Shown: one piece after another, positions 1-6,190 of the stretch
How the letters are laid out: each line of letters begins with the position of its first letter
Position numbering within the stretch: the stretch's first letter is position 1
Assembly: GCA_046765795.1 (NCBI GenBank)
Contig: JBKPRH010000467.1
Location: 1 to 10,672 of the forward strand
Origin: Gp6-AA40 sp046765795
GTDB lineage: Bacteria; Acidobacteriota; Vicinamibacteria; Vicinamibacterales; UBA2999
Length of the DNA: 10,672 nucleotides
Direction: 5' to 3'
Translations under genes and position numbers: made by a program
The notes under the pieces: model-generated
What the model was told of the DNA's origin: nothing
Databases searched by the model: none
Seen by the model: the letters and a program-made list of their open reading frames with translations, nothing else

Positions 1-47
1 ACACACAAGAACTTTCGTCGGCAGCGTCAGATGTGTATAAGAGACAG
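1..47 (+). other. Illumina Nextera adapter contamination at contig end
   Basis: Positions 15-47 match the 33-base Nextera/Tn5 Read 1 adapter: the TCGTCGGCAGCGTC part at 15-28, then the 19-base Tn5 mosaic end at 29-47. Positions 1-14 fit the last four bases of the P5 tail (ACAC) followed by a 10-base i5 index (5-14); that part is inference. This is library DNA, not genome. Translating it makes the false peptide MCIRDR on the plus strand and LSLIHI on the minus strand, both of which would look like protein ends. Genomic sequence begins at position 48. Confidence 0.97.
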
Positions 48-48
48 G

Positions 49-855
49 CTCACACCCGATCGCCGACTGGCGCTGGTGGACCTTGGGATGGTGGGACGTT
101 TATCCGGCAGTGTCCAGGAACAGTTGTTCCGTCTGATGCTCGCTATTGCGGACGGCCGTGGTGATGAAGCGGCCGCAGTGGTCATTTCACTCGGCGAGCG
201 ACTCGAGGGGTTCGAAGACGCGCCGATGCGCCGCACGGTTGGCGAGCTGGTGACCAGTTATCACGATCGGTCGGCCGGGGAACTGAACATCGGACGCGCG
301 ATGCTCGACATGGGACGCAGTGCCAGTCAATTCGGGCTGCGTATGCCGGCGGAACTGCCGCTGCTCGGCAAGACGCTGTTCAACCTGCACGAGATCGGCC
401 GCGTGCTCGATTCGGACTTCGACGTCAACGGCTCGATGCGCACGCACGCGACGAGCCTGATGCGGCGTCGCATGGTGAAAGGAACGTCGCCCACGCATCT
501 GCTGTCATCGGCGCTCGAGGTGCGCGACTTCGTCGAGCGGTTACCCGAGCGCGCGAATCGAATTCTCGATGCGCTCGCCGCCAACGACCTTCGTCTGAAA
601 GTCGAGGTCATCGATCACGGGTCGATCCTCGACGGCTTTCAGAAGGTGGCCAATCGCATCGCACTGGGCTTGGTGCTGGCGGCATTGATCGTCGGCGCAG
701 CCATGTTGATGCGTGTCCAGACCACGTTCACCGTCCTGGGCTATCCAGGCTTTGCGATGCTGCTCCTCCTCGCCGCCGCCGCGGGCGGATTCTGGATGGC
801 GTGGACCATCCTCGCCAGCGATGCCAGGCGCATCAAGCAGGGTAGAACGCGTTAA
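49..855 (+). CDS. UbiB/ABC1 (ADCK) family kinase-like protein, C-terminal part
   Basis: This is the 3' part of an atypical protein-kinase-fold protein of the UbiB/ABC1 family, whose members support isoprenoid quinone or lipid metabolism at the membrane. The 5' part is lost at the contig end, so the ATP-binding lobe and the family's upstream catalytic motifs are missing. What remains starts with LALVDLGMVGRL, the family's metal-binding DFG-like motif. Here it reads DLG, with the Asp at residue 11 of the 268 visible residues. A helical C-lobe follows, then two C-terminal hydrophobic segments (about residues 204-222 and 229-254) that would anchor the protein, typical of longer UbiB members. The apparent ATG at 31 lies in adapter and is not a start. 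An MlaF-like ATPase gene follows after 27 bases, suggesting co-transcription and a role in envelope lipid handling (inference). Confidence 0.85.
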   Translation, partial: LTPDRRLALVDLGMVGRLSGSVQEQLFRLMLAIADGRGDEAAAVVISLGERLEGFEDAPMRRTVGELVTSYHDRSAGELNIGRAMLDMGRSASQFGLRMPAELPLLGKTLFNLHEIGRVLDSDFDVNGSMRTHATSLMRRRMVKGTSPTHLLSSALEVRDFVERLPERANRILDALAANDLRLKVEVIDHGSILDGFQKVANRIALGLVLAALIVGAAMLMRVQTTFTVLGYPGFAMLLLLAAAAGGFWMAWTILASDARRIKQGRTR

Positions 856-882
856 TCGCTCGCCTCGGGTAATCTGGTCGCG

Positions 883-1698
883 ATGGAAGACCTTCCGGCC
901 GTAGTGTTCGATGGCGTCTCGATCGGCTTCGACGATCACCCCGTTCTCCACGACATCAGCTTCATCGTCCCAAAGGGACGCATGACGATCATCCTCGGGG
1001 CCAGCGGCTCCGGGAAGTCAGTGGCCCTCAAACTGATTCTGGGGCTGCTCAAGCCCGATACCGGCAAGATTCTCGTCAATGGGCACCGCATCGATCGAAT
1101 GAGCGAGTACGAGTTGCTACAGATGCGCGCCGACGTTGGGATGCTCTTTCAGGAAACGGCGCTCTTCGACTCGTTGTCAGTGGCGGAGAACGTCGGCTAC
1201 CGCTTGTCCGAGGAGATGCGCCTGCCGGAGGACGAGGTCGATGCCCGTGTGCTGGAAACGCTCGGATTCGTGGGCCTGGCCGAATACGGCGATCGTCGCA
1301 CCACGGAACTCTCGGGCGGTCAGCGTCGTCGCGTCGCGATGGCGCGGGCGATGGCCTCCCGCCCGAGCGTGCTCCTCCTCGACGATCCGACGACCGGTCT
1401 TGATCCCATCACCGCAACCACTGTGGACGATGAGATCGTGAAGCTGCGCGATCTGCAGGAGGTGACATCAATCGTCGTGACGCACCAGATTCGTGACGCG
1501 GTGTACGTCGCCACGCACAAGGCGGTGCAGCGAGACGGGAAGATCACCATCGAGGAGACCGTTGTCGACGGCGAGCGGGTTCAGTTCCTCGTGCTGCGCG
1601 AGGGCCGCATTCACTTCGTGGGGACGCAGGAGGAACTGCTGGCCAATCCCGACGCCTACCTGAAGGAATTCCTCTATATGACCTTGCCGCCGTGGTGA
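883..1698 (+). CDS. MlaF-like ABC transporter ATP-binding protein
   Basis: This 271-residue cytoplasmic ATPase is of the type that drives MlaE-type permeases in phospholipid or other lipid transport between membranes. It has Walker A GASGSGKS (39-46), Q-loop Gln90 in GMLFQETALFDSLSVAENV (the FDSL run is typical of MlaF), signature LSGGQ (143-147), Walker B LLLDD (164-168), D-loop GLDP (172-175) and H-loop His201. Two features are odd. The usual catalytic Glu after the Walker B Asp is Asp168. A stretch of about 20 residues (roughly 213-236) sits between the H-loop and the usual C-terminal strand LREGRIHFVG. No Shine-Dalgarno is visible before the ATG. Its MlaE and MlaD partners are not in the window: downstream genes point the other way, so they may lie upstream of the contig end or elsewhere. 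The ABC identity is very secure; lipid as substrate is inferred from family resemblance. Confidence 0.9.
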   Translation: MEDLPAVVFDGVSIGFDDHPVLHDISFIVPKGRMTIILGASGSGKSVALKLILGLLKPDTGKILVNGHRIDRMSEYELLQMRADVGMLFQETALFDSLSVAENVGYRLSEEMRLPEDEVDARVLETLGFVGLAEYGDRRTTELSGGQRRRVAMARAMASRPSVLLLDDPTTGLDPITATTVDDEIVKLRDLQEVTSIVVTHQIRDAVYVATHKAVQRDGKITIEETVVDGERVQFLVLREGRIHFVGTQEELLANPDAYLKEFLYMTLPPW

Positions 1699-1751
1699 CG
1701 GCCTGCGTCGACCGTCCGGACGTACAATCCACCGCAATTCACCCGCACGTG

Positions 1752-1871
1752 ATGACGCACCACGCCTTCGTGCCCTGGGTGCGAGTCGAGCCGGCGATGA
1801 TCCGGCTCAAGGACGACGCGCGCTATCCGGAGCTCTTCGCCCGTCTCAGGCTTCCGCTTCCGACGCACTGA
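1752..1871 (+). pseudogene. Orphan 39-codon C-terminus resembling kinase/TPR protein tails
   Basis: A 39-codon frame runs from ATG 1752 to TGA 1869-1871. Its reading (FVPWVRVEPAMIRLKDDARY, then PELFARLRLPLP) resembles the usual ending of acidobacterial serine/threonine kinases and winged-helix/TPR regulators, which commonly close with a WL-x-DP...DPRF-xxLLRRxGLP pattern. That comparison is from memory of the families. No kinase or TPR sequence lies upstream: the frame meets the end of the ABC gene within about 50 bases. It is most simply the last remnant of a deleted gene. A TACAAT hexamer at 1722-1727, about 24 bases before the ATG, could act as a -10 element, so expression as a micropeptide cannot be excluded. 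Confidence 0.5.
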
Positions 1872-1883
1872 CCGACACGACGC

Positions 1884-1901
1884 GTGGGCTGAAGCACCCA
1901 C
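1884..1901. terminator. Weak hairpin between convergent genes
   Basis: GTGGG (1884-1888) pairs with CCCAC (1897-1901), and one more G-C pair is possible around a bulge. It is followed on the plus strand by the moderately T-rich TCTACTTTGTTGG. It lies between the ends of the plus-strand genes and the stop of the minus-strand VOC gene, so it could serve as a weak terminator. There is no clean U-run. On the minus strand its core reads GCTTCAGCC, close to the GCTTTAGCC core of the palindromes at 4711-4758, so it may instead be a decayed repeat copy. Confidence 0.3.
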
Positions 1902-1902
1902 T

Positions 1903-2367
1903 CTACTTTGTTGGTCGTTGAATCAGCTCAATCCGGTTGCCGGCGGGATCGACGGCGATGCCGATGATGATGCCGGTGTTCTGATACGGCCGCGGGTCGC
2001 CGGTCATCGTTCCGCCGGCAGCCTTGATCGCCGCGACGGTTGCATTCATGTCGGTGACGTTGAAGATCACGTGCGCGATGGGATCCTTCATCGCGTCGGA
2101 GTCGCGGTGCATGATGACGACGGGTGGGGTGCGGTTCGCCTTGGCAGCGTCCACGGTGGCGCCAGAGTTCACGAAGATTTCAGGTCCACCCGGGACCGGG
2201 ATGCGATTGACCTCCTGCATGCCGAACGCCGCCTTGTAAAATTTCGCCAGCGCCTCGGTGTCAGTTGCCGCAACTCGCACGGAATTCAGGGTGACTTCGG
2301 CAAACGATACACTGCTCACCAGCAGGGCGATCCCCGCCGCCACTGCACATATCGACATCTTCTTCAT
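1903..2367 (-). CDS. Exported VOC (glyoxalase/bleomycin-resistance fold) protein
   Basis: This 154-residue protein starts at ATG 2367, chosen because it follows a GGAG six bases upstream and opens a clear Sec signal peptide (residues 1-23, cleavage near SFA|EV). A longer frame extends upstream but reads through non-coding and divergent-gene DNA. The mature part has two VOC half-repeats: VRVAATDTEALAKFYKAAFGM (30-50), then AHVIFNVTDMNATVAAIKAAGG (98-119), ending with DPAGNRIELIQRP (140-152). His99 and Glu147 sit where VOC enzymes bind metal. The equivalent residue in the first strand (around Asn28-Ser29) is not a standard ligand, so it may be a non-catalytic or altered-site member. VOC proteins are usually cytosolic, so export is unusual. 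Substrate unknown. It is divergent from the DUF6282 gene and shares a 30-base promoter region with it. Confidence 0.85.
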   Translation of the reverse strand: MKKMSICAVAAGIALLVSSVSFAEVTLNSVRVAATDTEALAKFYKAAFGMQEVNRIPVPGGPEIFVNSGATVDAAKANRTPPVVIMHRDSDAMKDPIAHVIFNVTDMNATVAAIKAAGGTMTGDPRPYQNTGIIIGIAVDPAGNRIELIQRPTK

Positions 2368-2384
2368 CACACGCTCCACGGGCA

Positions 2385-2391
2385 CATAATA
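2385..2391. promoter_or_regulatory. Overlapping divergent -10 elements
   Basis: The 30 bases between the two divergent starts hold CATAAT on the plus strand (2385-2390), seven bases before ATG 2398, and TATTAT on the minus strand (reverse complement of 2386-2391), 18 bases before ATG 2367. Each matches five of six bases of the TATAAT consensus and they overlap almost fully. The plus-strand spacing puts the expected transcription start on or next to the ATG, implying a leaderless mRNA. The minus-strand transcript would have a short leader containing the GGAG. No good -35 box is visible for either. Confidence 0.4.
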
Positions 2392-2397
2392 CGCCGC

Positions 2398-3408
2398 ATG
2401 CCTCGACGCATTCTGAATGTGCTGCTGGCGTTGTGTGCATGCCTGGCCGCCGGGGCGCTTGCCACGCTCTCGCTGGCGGCGCGGCAGGCAGCGCCGCCAG
2501 CGGCGAAGACCCACTGGGAAGCCTACAAGCACACGCCGACGGTTCCGCAGTCGGATCAGCACCTGACCGATCCGGCGATCATCGGCGCCATCGACTTGCA
2601 CGCGCATCACGATCCCGACAGCTATCCGAGATCGGCCGACGCCTTTGAGATCGCGAAGCTCGCGAAGCAACGCGGGCTACGCGGGATCGTGCTGAAGAAT
2701 CATTGGACTGAGACTGCCGGCCTTGCATATATGGTTCGCAAGTACGCGACGCCGGACTACGAAGTGTTTGGCGCGGTGACGCTCGATACCGCCGTCGGCG
2801 GCCTCAACCCGCAAGCAGTGCGCTACATGATCGATGTTGCCGGCGGCTACGGTCGCATCGTCTGGATGCCGACGCATGACTCCGAGCACGAGGTTCGCTA
2901 CCACAAGGAACAGCGACCCTTCGTCCGCGTGTCGCAGGGAGGAAGGCTTCTTCCGCAAGTGCACGAAGTGATCGGTCTGGTGGCACAGCACGATCTGACG
3001 CTGGCCACTGGACACGTCACGCCGGAGGAGACGCTGCAGATCCTGAAGGCGGCAAAGGCCGCCGGAGTGAAGCGGCTCATCGTCACGCATCCGCTGCTCG
3101 ATCCGCAGTTCACGTTGATGTCGATCGAGCAGCTCCAGGAGGCGGCCGACCTCGGCGCCTTTATCGAGCTCACCGGAGGCGCGGTCAGCACTGAGGGAGA
3201 ACCGAAGCGCCGCGCGCTGGCGGCGGTGAAGGCGATCGGCGCGAGCCACTTCATTGTGGGCAGCGACGCGGGCCTCGCCGGACGTGCCAATCACACCGAC
3301 ACGATGGCTTTGGCGGCGAAGGCGCTGCGTGCGGCGGGCGTTTCTGAGGCCGATCTGAACCTGATGTTCAAAGAGAATCCAGCCTATCTGGTGAAATTGA
3401 AGCCGTAG
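2398..3408 (+). CDS. DUF6282-type exported amidohydrolase-superfamily protein
   Basis: This 336-residue protein has an N-terminal Sec signal or anchor (hydrophobic run about 6-28, ending ARQA). The rest is a metal-dependent hydrolase-type TIM barrel of the DUF6282 family; the family assignment is from memory. Metal-site candidates appear in amidohydrolase order: HAH at 68-70 after beta-1 (AIDLHAH), Lys100/His102 in GIVLKNHW, His160 in WMPTH, His206 in TGHVTPEE, His231 in VTHPLLDP, and Asp290 in VGSDAG. ENPAYLVKL at the end is also typical of the superfamily. Start: ATG 2398, which opens the signal peptide. No Shine-Dalgarno is present, and the -10 candidate seven bases upstream suggests leaderless translation. 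The next gene begins within six bases of the stop, so the two are probably one operon and act in the same compartment. Substrate unknown. Confidence 0.82.
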   Translation: MPRRILNVLLALCACLAAGALATLSLAARQAAPPAAKTHWEAYKHTPTVPQSDQHLTDPAIIGAIDLHAHHDPDSYPRSADAFEIAKLAKQRGLRGIVLKNHWTETAGLAYMVRKYATPDYEVFGAVTLDTAVGGLNPQAVRYMIDVAGGYGRIVWMPTHDSEHEVRYHKEQRPFVRVSQGGRLLPQVHEVIGLVAQHDLTLATGHVTPEETLQILKAAKAAGVKRLIVTHPLLDPQFTLMSIEQLQEAADLGAFIELTGGAVSTEGEPKRRALAAVKAIGASHFIVGSDAGLAGRANHTDTMALAAKALRAAGVSEADLNLMFKENPAYLVKLKP

Positions 3409-3414
3409 GTGCAT

Positions 3415-4698
3415 ATGCGCAAACATCTGACGCTCGTCGCGTTCATCGCCTTCTGTCTGGTGCCGTTGTCTGCGGCCGCTCCGACCGCGCGTCCTGAGGA
3501 CGTCGGACTCTCGACCGACCGTTTGAAGCGCATCGGAGAGCTGATGCAGCGGCACATCGCCGCGAAGACGTTCACCGGTGCCGTCACCCTCGTCGCGCGC
3601 AATGGCCGCATCGCGCACTTCGAGACGCACGGGCTGATGGACCTCGAGACGAACAAGCCGATGCAGAAGGACGCCATCTTCCGCATCATGTCGATGACCA
3701 AGCCCGTGGTCGGTGTCGCCATGATGATGATGGTGGAGGAGGGCAAGGTCAGGCTGACCGATCCGGTCTCGAAGTTCATCCCCGACCTGCAGGGACTCTC
3801 CGCGGTCGTGCTCAATACCGATGGCCGCATCGCGCCAGCGCCGTCCGGAGCGGTGACGGCGGCAATGCCGAGCCGTGTTGTTCCTGCAGACCGCGAGATC
3901 ACCGTGCGCGATCTCCTGACGCACACGTCCGGTCTGATGAGCGGTGGCATGAGCGCGAGCAGCAACAACGACGTGATGCCGAAGGCCGGTGAGACCGTGG
4001 CGCAGATCATGCCGCGTCTCAAGAAGGTGCCGCTCGATTTCCAACCGGGCACGCGCTGGGCTTATAGCGGGCAGTTCGGTTTCGACGTGCTGCTGCGCGT
4101 TGTCGAAGTCGCGTCCGGGATGCCGTTCGATCAGTTCGCGCGGCAGCGCATCTTCGAACCGCTCGGCATGAAGGACACGTCGTTCTATCCGATGGCGGGC
4201 AACCCGCGGATCGCCACGCTCTACGAAAACGCCAACGGCTCGCTGCGTAAGGCGGCGAACCCCGCGTTCATGAATGGTGTGTATCTGTCGGGCGGTGGCG
4301 GCCTGTACAGCACCGCTGAGGACTACCTGCAGTTTGCGCTGATGCTGCTCAATCGAGGACAGCTCGATGGCAAGCGTCTCCTCAGTACGCGAAGTGTCGA
4401 CGTGATGAGCAGTGTGTTCGCGCCCGACACGTTGCCTGGCCGCCTTGCCGGCGAGGGCTTCGGGTTGAGCGTGCGCGTGGTGGATAACCCCGCAGCGCGC
4501 AACACCTATCTATCAAAGGGCAGCTTCGGGTGGAGCGGCGCGATGAACACGCACTTCTTCATCGATCCGACCGAGCGCATTGTCGGCGTGTTCATGACAC
4601 AGATCGTCGGCCTCGCGACGCGCGGAGAGATTCGCGACGATTTCGAGACGGCGGTGATGCAATCAATCGTCGGCAACGGCAGCGCCGGTACGAACTAG
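3415..4698 (+). CDS. Exported serine hydrolase, beta-lactamase/class C esterase family
   Basis: This 427-residue protein has a Sec signal (1-21, cleavage near SAA|AP) and a penicillin-binding/beta-lactamase-type serine hydrolase domain. The nucleophile motif SxxK is SMTK (Ser93, Lys96). LLTHTSGL (167-174) is the usual helix landmark, Tyr217 in WAYSGQFGFDVL is the second motif (YxN-like, here YSG), and GWSGAMNTHFFIDP (372-385) replaces the KTG box, as in family VIII esterases and EstB-like proteins. Members cleave esters, amides or peptidoglycan-type peptides; the substrate here cannot be told. ATG 3415 is preferred over the in-frame GTG at 3409, because AGGTG (3407-3411), overlapping the upstream stop codon, makes a Shine-Dalgarno, though with short spacing. 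The upstream TAG and this start are six bases apart, so translation is likely coupled to the DUF6282 gene. The gene ends at the tandem palindromes. Confidence 0.9.
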   Translation: MRKHLTLVAFIAFCLVPLSAAAPTARPEDVGLSTDRLKRIGELMQRHIAAKTFTGAVTLVARNGRIAHFETHGLMDLETNKPMQKDAIFRIMSMTKPVVGVAMMMMVEEGKVRLTDPVSKFIPDLQGLSAVVLNTDGRIAPAPSGAVTAAMPSRVVPADREITVRDLLTHTSGLMSGGMSASSNNDVMPKAGETVAQIMPRLKKVPLDFQPGTRWAYSGQFGFDVLLRVVEVASGMPFDQFARQRIFEPLGMKDTSFYPMAGNPRIATLYENANGSLRKAANPAFMNGVYLSGGGGLYSTAEDYLQFALMLLNRGQLDGKRLLSTRSVDVMSSVFAPDTLPGRLAGEGFGLSVRVVDNPAARNTYLSKGSFGWSGAMNTHFFIDPTERIVGVFMTQIVGLATRGEIRDDFETAVMQSIVGNGSAGTN

Positions 4699-4710
4699 CC
4701 CGCCCATGTA

Positions 4711-4758
4711 GTGTCCGGCTTTAGCCGGACCGTGAACAGTGTCCGGCTTAGCCGGACC
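4711..4758. repeat. Two tandem palindromic units between convergent genes
   Basis: Two near-identical hairpins lie head to tail. GTCCGGCTTTAGCCGGAC is at 4713-4730, and GTCCGGCTTAGCCGGAC, with one T fewer in the loop, at 4741-4757. Each is preceded by GT and followed by C, with seven bases (4732-4738) between the units. Stems are 7-8 GC-rich base pairs with 3-4 base loops. They fill most of the 61-base gap between the stops of the serine hydrolase (4698) and the molybdoenzyme (4760), so they can act as a bidirectional terminator or mRNA 3' stabiliser. There is no U-tract. The form (short palindromes in tandem between convergent genes) resembles REP/BIME elements; copy number elsewhere in the genome cannot be judged from here. 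Confidence 0.85.
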
Positions 4759-4759
4759 A

Positions 4760-6130
4760 TCAACGCGGTCGAGGACCGTAGCGCGCCGCAAAGTAGTCGA
4801 GCAGCGCGCTGCGATCCTGATCCGAGACCTTCGCACCCCAGCCGACCATCTTGTTGATCTCGGCGTCCCACTGTGTCCGTGTCAGGCGCTGCTGCCGGAT
4901 CACGTCCTCGTCGTGGCAGGCGAGGCAGTTGCTCTTCAGTGCCGATGGAGGGGTGATGGACGTGACGTCAGGCGTGGTCCCTGAGACGATCGCAGATTTG
5001 TCGACGACGACGCCGATGCGTGGCACGACGTTCCAGCCATAGCCTGAAGGATTCCACTCCTGTTCGAGCGGTTGCGTGTTACCGGCGGCATCGCGCGCGC
5101 GGGCGAAGATTGTGTAATAGGCCTCGCGAGGTGGGGTCCAGCGATACTCCCAGAGTCTCCAGCCGAACTCCGTCCGCTGGTCGCGCCGCATCGTCGCGGG
5201 CGTCCACGTGCGGCCGGCATCGACACTCACGTCCACAGCCGTCACCGGTCCTGCGTCGCCGCTCCATGCCGTGCCGCGAATCACAAGCGGCTTACCGGCG
5301 TCGGCCGTGATCACACCGCCAGTCCCGCGAGGCTCCGCGATGACGCTCTTCACGCGGAGACTCGTCACCGGCTGCATCGCTTCGGGCGGGACCGCCTGTC
5401 CAGGCTGCACCGGTTTGCCTGGATGGCGATAGGCGCGTGCCATCCAGAAGCCGTCATGCTCACGATTCAGCACGGTGATCGACGTGACCCACTTGATCCA
5501 CGAATCGCCCGCCCACCCCGGAACGACGACACGGAGAGGGAAGCCGTGCTCGATGGGAAGCGTCTCACCATTCATCTCGTAAGCGAGCAGCGTCGCCGGA
5601 TGCAGCGCCTTGGTCATCGAAATCGAGCGCTGAAAGTCGGGCATCGTTCCGAGCGGCACGTCGGCGCCGTTGAAGAGCACCTCCTTCGGTGATGCTTTCA
5701 ATCCCGCGCGCTTCAGAACATCGGCGAGCCGCACGCCTCGCCATCGCCCGTTGCCGACCGCCCCGTGTCCCCACTGCAGACCAGGCATCGAGGGTTCGTA
5801 GAAGCCGCGTCCGTTGCCGGCGCATTCGAGGACGCTGACCATTTCCACCGACGGCATTCGCCGCAGGTCGTCCATCGTCAGACTCAACGTGTTCGAAACT
5901 TCGCCATCGACCGTCAATCGCCACTGGCCGACGTCCACGCGGGGGGTGTAGACGTGCGTGCGAACGAAGAACCTGTCGACGGGAGTGATGTAATCCGAGA
6001 AGCCCTCAATTGGCATCTCGAGATCCAGGGGCCGAGCGGACCGGACGACCATGCCGCGCTTGCCGGTTGTTGTGGGCTGAAGCAACCCTGCGGCGGATAG
6101 CAGGAAGAAGTGCCTGCGGGTCAGGTACAT
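4760..6130 (-). CDS. Tat-exported sulfite-oxidase-fold molybdoenzyme fused to cytochrome c
   Basis: This 456-residue periplasmic protein has three parts. (1) A Tat signal, TRRHFFLLSAAGLL (4-17), which exports the folded cofactor-loaded enzyme. (2) A sulfite-oxidase Mo-pterin domain with FFVRTH (54-59), VLECAGNGRGFY (100-111) whose Cys103 should be the Mo ligand, GAVGNGRWRGVRLADVL (123-139), HGFPLRVVVPGWAGDSWIKW (195-214) and Tyr234 in ARAYR, followed by the Ig-like dimerisation domain (about 255-370). (3) A C-terminal monohaem c domain (about 386-456) with CLACH (402-406) and Met428 in KMVGWG as likely axial ligand. This looks like SorA and SorB of bacterial sulfite dehydrogenase joined in one chain, moving electrons from sulfite (or another substrate) to a c-type acceptor. 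The start has an AGGT five bases upstream. Sulfite as the substrate is inference; the fold covers other oxidoreductases. Confidence 0.9.
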   Translation of the reverse strand: MYLTRRHFFLLSAAGLLQPTTTGKRGMVVRSARPLDLEMPIEGFSDYITPVDRFFVRTHVYTPRVDVGQWRLTVDGEVSNTLSLTMDDLRRMPSVEMVSVLECAGNGRGFYEPSMPGLQWGHGAVGNGRWRGVRLADVLKRAGLKASPKEVLFNGADVPLGTMPDFQRSISMTKALHPATLLAYEMNGETLPIEHGFPLRVVVPGWAGDSWIKWVTSITVLNREHDGFWMARAYRHPGKPVQPGQAVPPEAMQPVTSLRVKSVIAEPRGTGGVITADAGKPLVIRGTAWSGDAGPVTAVDVSVDAGRTWTPATMRRDQRTEFGWRLWEYRWTPPREAYYTIFARARDAAGNTQPLEQEWNPSGYGWNVVPRIGVVVDKSAIVSGTTPDVTSITPPSALKSNCLACHDEDVIRQQRLTRTQWDAEINKMVGWGAKVSDQDRSALLDYFAARYGPRPR

Positions 6131-6190
6131 AAATTACCTGAACGATATCAGCGATCGTCGTCCGGCGAGCGTCTTGCACTCGACCTATCC

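Noticed and set aside
27..236. Minus-strand frame ending in LSLIHI at the window start
   Set aside because: It is the reverse reading of the adapter joined to antisense of the UbiB-like gene; not a gene.
1788..1808. GAGCCGG/CCGGCTC inverted repeat in the orphan tail
   Set aside because: A 7-bp GC-rich repeat in coding-like sequence is expected by chance at this base composition.
1918..2397. N-terminal extension of the DUF6282 frame on the plus strand
   Set aside because: It is antisense to the VOC gene; the signal peptide begins at ATG 2398.
2368..2670. N-terminal extension of the VOC frame on the minus strand
   Set aside because: It lies antisense to the DUF6282 coding region and is Arg-rich. 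The signal peptide and GGAG place the start at 2367.
2677..4044. Long 455-codon minus-strand frame opposite the DUF6282 and serine hydrolase genes
   Set aside because: Composition is Arg/His-rich antisense without a recognisable domain, while the plus strand carries two clear enzymes; a GC-rich shadow frame.
6072..6084. GTGGGCTGAAGCA, identical to 1884-1896
   Set aside because: It lies in the signal-peptide coding region of the molybdoenzyme and lacks the pairing arm; likely coincidence.
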